Positions 4,452-7,748 of a DNA stretch of 7,748 bases are shown in pieces. Under the pieces are notes generated by a model. That model did not search any database. It was not told the DNA's origin and worked only from the letters and a program-made list of their open reading frames with translations. How positions within the stretch are numbered: position 1 is the stretch's first letter; every line of letters begins with the position of its first letter. Source of the DNA: Candidatus Woesearchaeota archaeon (GTDB taxonomy: Archaea > Nanobdellota > Nanobdellia > Woesearchaeales > UBA11716); NCBI GenBank assembly GCA_013329175.1, contig DUKR01000137.1, positions 726 to 8,473 of the forward strand, given 5' to 3'. Position numbers and translations under genes: made by a program.

Positions 4452-5177
4452 ATGAACAAAGAGCGGCTTGTAATTGAACTTGAATCTGACATCCTTCTTG
4501 AGTTTATGAAGATCTGCAGGAATCAGAAATGCAGCCTGTCAGACAAAATTTCCGCTCTTCTGAAGGCGAATCTTGCAACCGTTGCGGCAGATACCCAGAG
4601 CCTTAGGTCGTTCATTGATGCAGCGCAGCAGCAGCCTGTTGATGATTTTTCGCAGGAGCCTGCAGGCAGAGAATCGCAGGTGGAGTATTTTGGATCAGAC
4701 TACTGTATGAGGAAGGACATCCCTGATGAGAGCGAGCAGTCAGCTATCCATGAATCTGCGCGCCTTGAGCGTGATGAGCCTGCTGGACAGAACATAGATG
4801 AGTCAGATGCAGGTGAGGGGGAGGAACCCGAGCAAGCATATCCTGCTGCCCAAAGCGAGCGCACTGAAGAGGAGAAGGCAAGGCTGATAGAGTCATATTT
4901 CTATACCGGCGAGGAAGAAAAAGAGCATGTGCCAGATAAGGAGCCTCTAAATGGAGAAGTGGTGCACTCTCTTCCCGTCGAGACTTATGACGTTACTGAT
5001 GAGCCAACTGGGGTTGAGGTGTATGGCAACAGCGAAGAGATGGCAGATTACGTGCTGCCGCAACAGGAGCCAGCAGGCAACGCCTATCCGCAGGATGAGG
5101 ATGACCCCAAAGTGCTGCATTCATTCCACAAGGTGCCTACCATTGCTGAGCTTGCCAAGCGCTCTGTCATCAAATGA
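4452..5177 (+). CDS. RHH-like protein with long acidic tail, coupled to truD
   Basis: A 241-residue protein I cannot assign to a named family. Residues 4-45 (ERLVIELESDILLEFMKICR, then SLSDKISALLKANL) have the strand-helix-turn-helix pattern of a ribbon-helix-helix (CopG/Arc-like) DNA-binding domain; this is pattern-based. Residues about 60-222 are very acidic, probably disordered, and contain four spaced copies of EPAG/EPTG (69-72, 109-112, 184-187, 206-209). The last 17 residues turn basic and may form a helix (VPTIAELAKRSVIK). The tail could be a repetitive binding surface for a partner protein or a nucleic-acid mimic. The TGA overlaps the truD ATG as ATGA, so the two are co-translated. 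The start was chosen from the Shine-Dalgarno at 4440-4446. No membrane segment or signal peptide. Confidence 0.8.
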   Translation: MNKERLVIELESDILLEFMKICRNQKCSLSDKISALLKANLATVAADTQSLRSFIDAAQQQPVDDFSQEPAGRESQVEYFGSDYCMRKDIPDESEQSAIHESARLERDEPAGQNIDESDAGEGEEPEQAYPAAQSERTEEEKARLIESYFYTGEEEKEHVPDKEPLNGEVVHSLPVETYDVTDEPTGVEVYGNSEEMADYVLPQQEPAGNAYPQDEDDPKVLHSFHKVPTIAELAKRSVIK

Positions 5178-6292
5178 TTGCCCTCAAGGAGAACACCAGC
5201 GATTTTGAGGTTAAGGAAATCCCGCTTACCGGGTTTGCTGAGTTATTGGGTGAAACGGGGGAGTATGCCTATTGTCTTCTGAAAAAAGAGGATTACACCA
5301 CCCTTAAGGCCATCCAGCTTCTTTCACGGCATCTGCGCATCCCCCAGCGTTGCTTTGGATTTGCAGGGGTAAAAGACAGGAAAGCCATCACTGAGCAGTA
5401 CATCTCAGTCAGGAGCGCAAAGCCTCTCTCTGCACGGCTGGAGGGAATAACCCTTACCCCGCTTGGGAGGGGAAAGCGCCCTCTATCGTTAGGGCTGCTT
5501 TCAGGCAATAGGTTCACCATCACCGTCAGGAGTATTGAAGTAGAGGAGGTCAAAACCTTTCTTGGGAACATGGGGAAAGGGGAGATTGCCAGAGCCATTT
5601 TCGGGGAAGATTCAGTTGAGGGCATCGCGGCCATGATATCTGATAGGGTTGTTGGTGATAAGCACCTTACTCTGCCATGCATCCCAAATTTATTTGATGC
5701 ACAGCGCTTCTCAAAGAACAATGCAGAGATTGGAAAGCTGCTTGTCAAAAAGGATTTTGCAAAGGCAGCCGCGCTTATCCTCAGGAGCGAAGGAGAGCAT
5801 GAGCAGCCTGTGCGGGAGCATCTCAGGCGCTACCCGGCGGATGCCATTGGAGCGATGCGAAAGCTTCCTAAAAGCCTCCTGAAACTGTATCTGCATGCCT
5901 ACCAGAGCAGGCTCTTCAATGAGATTGCCCGCCGGCTTCTGAGGCAAGAGGTCACCTCTAACCTTGAGGTTCCCCTGTTTGGGTTTGCTACTGAGCCTGA
6001 GGCGATAGGGGACCCCGTGCTGAGGGATATGGCCAATGCGACGCTAAAGCGGGAAGGCATCACTCCAAGGGACTACATATTCAGGGAGCTTCCTGAACTC
6101 TCAGCAACTGGAGCGGAGCGGAGGCTTTTCATGGATGTCTCTGATTTCCTGATTAAGGGATGCGCTGCAGACGATATGCATGAGGGCAGGGTCAGGCTTG
6201 CTCTTTCTTTTTCCTTAGGGAGGGGAAGCTATGCAACTATGGCTGTCAGGCAGCTGTTCACGATGGATTTGCTTCAAAGTTGCGGGGTATAA
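5174..6292 (+). CDS. truD: tRNA pseudouridine(13) synthase TruD
   Basis: TruD converts U13 of certain tRNAs to pseudouridine and is shared by archaea, bacteria and eukaryotes (Pus7). The 372 residues show the family order: an N-terminal DFEVKEIPL (10-18), the catalytic motif FAGVKDRKAITEQYIS (63-78) with Asp68 as the expected nucleophile, LGLLSGNRFTITVR (106-119), PNLFDAQRFS (171-180), which corresponds to the usual NYFGxQRFG with both glycines replaced, HAYQSRLFNE (241-250), and a C-terminal SLGRGSYATMAVRQLF (347-362) matching the family's GxYATxxLRE ending. The start ATG at 5174 overlaps the upstream stop and has no separate Shine-Dalgarno, implying coupling. The 3' side has a hairpin plus T-run at 6366-6404. 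The gene lies close to a tRNA gene, which fits its role but proves nothing. Confidence 0.95.
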   Translation: MIALKENTSDFEVKEIPLTGFAELLGETGEYAYCLLKKEDYTTLKAIQLLSRHLRIPQRCFGFAGVKDRKAITEQYISVRSAKPLSARLEGITLTPLGRGKRPLSLGLLSGNRFTITVRSIEVEEVKTFLGNMGKGEIARAIFGEDSVEGIAAMISDRVVGDKHLTLPCIPNLFDAQRFSKNNAEIGKLLVKKDFAKAAALILRSEGEHEQPVREHLRRYPADAIGAMRKLPKSLLKLYLHAYQSRLFNEIARRLLRQEVTSNLEVPLFGFATEPEAIGDPVLRDMANATLKREGITPRDYIFRELPELSATGAERRLFMDVSDFLIKGCAADDMHEGRVRLALSFSLGRGSYATMAVRQLFTMDLLQSCGV

Positions 6293-6303
6293 AGCCCCGC
6301 TTC

Positions 6304-6365
6304 TTAAGACTGCGTCTTAACCCTTCATGCGGAGCCTGAAGCTTCAGAGCGACTTTGAAGGCCTT
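6304..6365. other. Three short palindromes 3' of truD
   Basis: TTAAGAC-TGC-GTCTTAA (6304-6320), the perfect palindrome CTGAAGCTTCAG (6336-6347) and AAGGCCTT (6358-6365) follow each other between the truD stop and its terminator. None is followed by a T-run. They may be parts of a structured 3' end or remnants of repeat insertions. Confidence 0.45.
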
Positions 6366-6404
6366 AAAATCCGCCTGTCAAAGAGGCTCTCGGCGGATTT
6401 TTTT
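6366..6404 (+). terminator. Hairpin and T-run terminating truD
   Basis: AAAATCCGCC (6366-6375) pairs perfectly with GGCGGATTTT (6392-6401) around a 16-base loop, and the T-run continues to 6404. This has the form of an intrinsic terminator for the plus strand. The right arm overlaps the left copy of a direct repeat (6386-6402) that recurs at 6474-6490. Confidence 0.65.
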
Positions 6405-6490
6405 GACTTCAGTTGCCAAGAGCATCCTTTTGATGCACAAAAATGCCGCAAGCATTTTTGTGCGGGATCAGCTGCTCTTGGCGGATTTTT
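6386..6490. repeat. Direct repeats flanking a palindromic insertion at the adk 3' end
   Basis: GCTCTYGGCGGATTTTT occurs at 6386-6402 (Y=C) and 6474-6490 (Y=T), 88 bases apart with 16 of 17 identical. The segment between them holds the adk stop codon and a large palindrome. The arrangement resembles either a short element inserted with a target duplication or a local tandem duplication followed by divergence. No transposase is present. Confidence 0.65.
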
Positions 6491-7113
6491 AGGATATCAG
6501 AGAAAATGTCAGAAAGAGGCCTGTCGGTGTTGATTGCGTGCAGAATCTTTTTCTTTGCGTAGTATTCGATGAGCGGAAGCGATGTCGCAAGGTACAGCTT
6601 CAGCCGCTTTCGTATGCAGGCAGGCATGTCATCCTCCCGCTGCATGAGTGAAGCACAGCACCTGTCACAAATGCCACTTTCCTTTGGCGGGAAATATTCC
6701 ATGTGATAGATAGCTTGGCATGCAGGGCAGACCCTCCTTCCGGAGAGCCTCTTTACAATGAGGTCGTCAGATGCCTCAAGGCTGAACACGATGTCAATAC
6801 CTTGTTTCTGCTCACGAAGGGCTTTTTCAAGGAACTCTGTCTGTCCAAGGGTCCTTGGGAAGCCATCGAGAATGTAGCCGTAGTGCACGTCATCCAGAAG
6901 CAGCCTCCTGCTGATGATTTCAATCACCACGTGGTCAGGGAGAAGTCCTCCTTGGGCAACAAGCTCGCGGTACTCATTGTAGCGCTCTTCAGTTGAGACC
7001 AGTGCACGGATGAGATTGCCGCTTGATATGTGAACGATGCCGTACTCTTTTGTCAGCATGTCAGCAAGAGAGCCCTTGCCAACGCCTGGCGGCCCGAAAA
7101 GAATGATGCGCAT
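6409..7113 (-). CDS. adk: Adenylate kinase, zinc-lid type, with altered C terminus
   Basis: Adk interconverts ATP + AMP and 2 ADP in the cytoplasm. Seen are the P-loop GPPGVGKG (7-14), the AMP-site ISSGNLIR (29-36, where the family usually has ISTGD), DGFPRT (83-88), RLSGRR (122-127) and a zinc lid with Cys129, Cys132, Cys149 and Cys152. After the lid come QREDD (158-162), then KRLKLY and LIEYY. This is the bacterial-type long-lid enzyme and not the archaeal AdkA family. The length of 234 exceeds the usual roughly 214: residues from about 211 onward are encoded by an inserted palindrome. Reading straight into the second direct-repeat copy instead gives residues KIRREPL and a stop, total 215, probably the older ending. 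Start ATG 7113 has a GAGGGGG about 11 bases upstream. Confidence 0.95.
   Translation of the reverse strand: MRIILFGPPGVGKGSLADMLTKEYGIVHISSGNLIRALVSTEERYNEYRELVAQGGLLPDHVVIEIISRRLLLDDVHYGYILDGFPRTLGQTEFLEKALREQKQGIDIVFSLEASDDLIVKRLSGRRVCPACQAIYHMEYFPPKESGICDRCCASLMQREDDMPACIRKRLKLYLATSLPLIEYYAKKKILHAINTDRPLSDIFSDILKIRQEQLIPHKNACGIFVHQKDALGN
6415..6482. repeat. Nested palindrome inside the adk C-terminal codons
   Basis: The outer arms GCCAAGAGCA (6415-6424) and TGCTCTTGGC (6473-6482) pair perfectly over 10 bases. The inner arms GCACAAAAATGC (6435-6446) and GCATTTTTGTGC (6452-6463) pair perfectly over 12 bases with a 5-base loop. Read on the plus strand the right outer arm is followed by GGATTTTT, so it could also stop truD read-through. 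The palindrome encodes adk residues from about 211 to the end. Confidence 0.85.
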
Positions 7114-7144
7114 CTTCCGTAATACCCCCTCTTCCCCATGATGG

Positions 7145-7163
7145 ATAAACCGGTTTATAAAAA
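7145..7163 (-). promoter_or_regulatory. adk promoter overlapped by a 14-base palindrome
   Basis: On the minus strand CTTTTTATAAACC (7152-7164) is a strong TATA box, predicting a start near 7132 and a leader of about 20 bases carrying GAGGGGG. The perfect palindrome ATAAACCGGTTTAT (7145-7158) covers part of it and could be an operator. Because it is symmetrical, the region also reads TTTATAAAAA on the plus strand and could serve the gene at 7204. Confidence 0.55.
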
Positions 7164-7203
7164 GATATCTGTGGCTTGGCTTTTGTAGTTTTCAACGCTG
7201 TGC

Positions 7204-7473
7204 ATGTTTTGCCTTATCGAGGGGAAGCGCAAAAGTCTAGTGTGGCTTACTGTTGGGTGTTTTTCTATCTTGCTGTCTTTTGGTTATATAAATTTGGTTA
7301 TAGATAATATCGGATGCCCCCAGGATGCCCCATTGTTTTGGGGGGCTGGTTCTTGTGGGTGGCCATTCATTGTACCCAACATCCTGTACTGCTTCACTCT
7401 CCTGAAAAGACCTGTCGGGGGGAAGGAGTCAGGCTCGCTGGATAGCCATGAGTTGAAGCTTAGAGGGATATAG
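7204..7473 (+). CDS. Small hypothetical membrane protein
   Basis: An 89-codon frame from ATG 7204. Residues 11-33 (SLVWLTVGCFSILLSFGYINLVI) form a good transmembrane segment after a basic start (KRK), and residues 53-68 (WPFIVPNILYCFTLLK) form a second, shorter one. Between lies a Gly/Cys-containing loop, and the tail is polar. The arrangement suggests two membrane passes with both ends cytoplasmic. No family is recognised and there is no Shine-Dalgarno; the AT-rich sequence at 7154-7163 could be a promoter shared back-to-back with adk. Composition supports a real small protein, but no conserved motif confirms it. Confidence 0.5.
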   Translation: MFCLIEGKRKSLVWLTVGCFSILLSFGYINLVIDNIGCPQDAPLFWGAGSCGWPFIVPNILYCFTLLKRPVGGKESGSLDSHELKLRGI

Positions 7474-7546
7474 GCAGGCAGGTTAGTGGAAAAGGGGCAT
7501 TCCCCAAAGCTCATTAGAAAAAAGGCAATAGCGCCTCTCTCCTCGC

Positions 7547-7748
7547 TTCCACTGCCAATGCGTAACCTCATTCTTTTCGTTTCGGGCCATCATCTCATTG
7601 CATATTCCGAGGGAGAAAAGTAAAGAAAGAAAAGTGAAGAAAAAAAAGAAGAAAAAGAGTAAAGGAAAAGAAGTCAAAACAAAAAAGGCTCTGGGCTGCG
7701 CTTGCTGCAGGCTATTTGTTGCAGCCATCGCCTCAGTATTGAGCGCTG
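7547..7748. repeat. Dispersed repeat, copy 2 (cut by window edge)
   Basis: Partner of 1951-2134, in the same orientation about 5.6 kb away. The right part (7715-7748) matches 2101-2134 at 32 of 34 positions and runs off the window, so the element may be longer. The central purine tract (about 7611-7686) is longer than in copy 1. A lysine-rich plus frame is open to the window edge, but this follows from the A/G composition. Confidence 0.75.

Noticed and set aside
5293..5748. 151-codon minus-strand ORF inside truD
   Set aside because: It lies wholly antisense to a gene with clear family motifs and has none of its own.
7483..7728. Minus-strand ORF with a run of phenylalanines
   Set aside because: The Phe-rich hydrophobic run is the complement of the purine tract; copy 1 of the repeat has a stop in the matching frame.

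Overview
The window is archaeal. The evidence is an archaeal riboflavin cluster with a CTP-dependent riboflavin kinase (RibK/DUF120) and an archaeal-type riboflavin synthase, an NMD3-family protein, a DUF460 RuvC/RNase H-fold protein, TATA boxes placed so that several genes would be leaderless or nearly so, and a tRNA-Arg interrupted by a bulge-helix-bulge type intron at a non-standard position. The adenylate kinase is of the bacterial zinc-lid type. I cannot assign a phylum with confidence; a small-genome (DPANN-like) or other poorly sampled euryarchaeal-side lineage is a guess.

Layout. 1-106: tandem hairpins downstream of ribH. 107-1870 (minus): an apparent operon, transcribed from about 1870, of a riboflavin kinase with an N-terminal winged helix, riboflavin synthase, a small unrecognised ORF and lumazine synthase. 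Junctions are adjacent or overlapping. An inverted repeat sits over the operon's TATA/BRE region, which suggests autoregulation by the kinase's DNA-binding domain. 1871-2425: a mostly gene-free stretch holding copy 1 of a long dispersed repeat and the promoter of the next gene. 2426-3625 (plus): the DUF460 protein, converging with an 18-base overlap on an NMD3-like gene (3608-4048, minus). 4192-4297 (plus): intron-containing tRNA-Arg(CCU). 4452-6292 (plus): a two-gene unit, a ribbon-helix-helix-like protein with a long acidic tail coupled by an ATGA overlap to truD (tRNA pseudouridine-13 synthase). 6293-6490: a dense cluster of inverted and direct repeats between truD and adk, running into the adk 3' end. 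6409-7113 (minus): adenylate kinase. 7204-7473 (plus): a probable small membrane protein. 7547 to the right edge: copy 2 of the dispersed repeat.

The genes split into riboflavin supply (left) and RNA or translation housekeeping (NMD3-like, tRNA-Arg, TruD), plus Adk. I see no defence system, CRISPR array, transposase or prophage. The most unusual signals are structural: the 29/30 tRNA intron, an 88-base palindromic insertion with flanking 17-base direct repeats that appears to have rewritten the adk C terminus, tandem hairpins with compensatory changes at the left edge, and a roughly 190-base dispersed repeat around a long purine tract.
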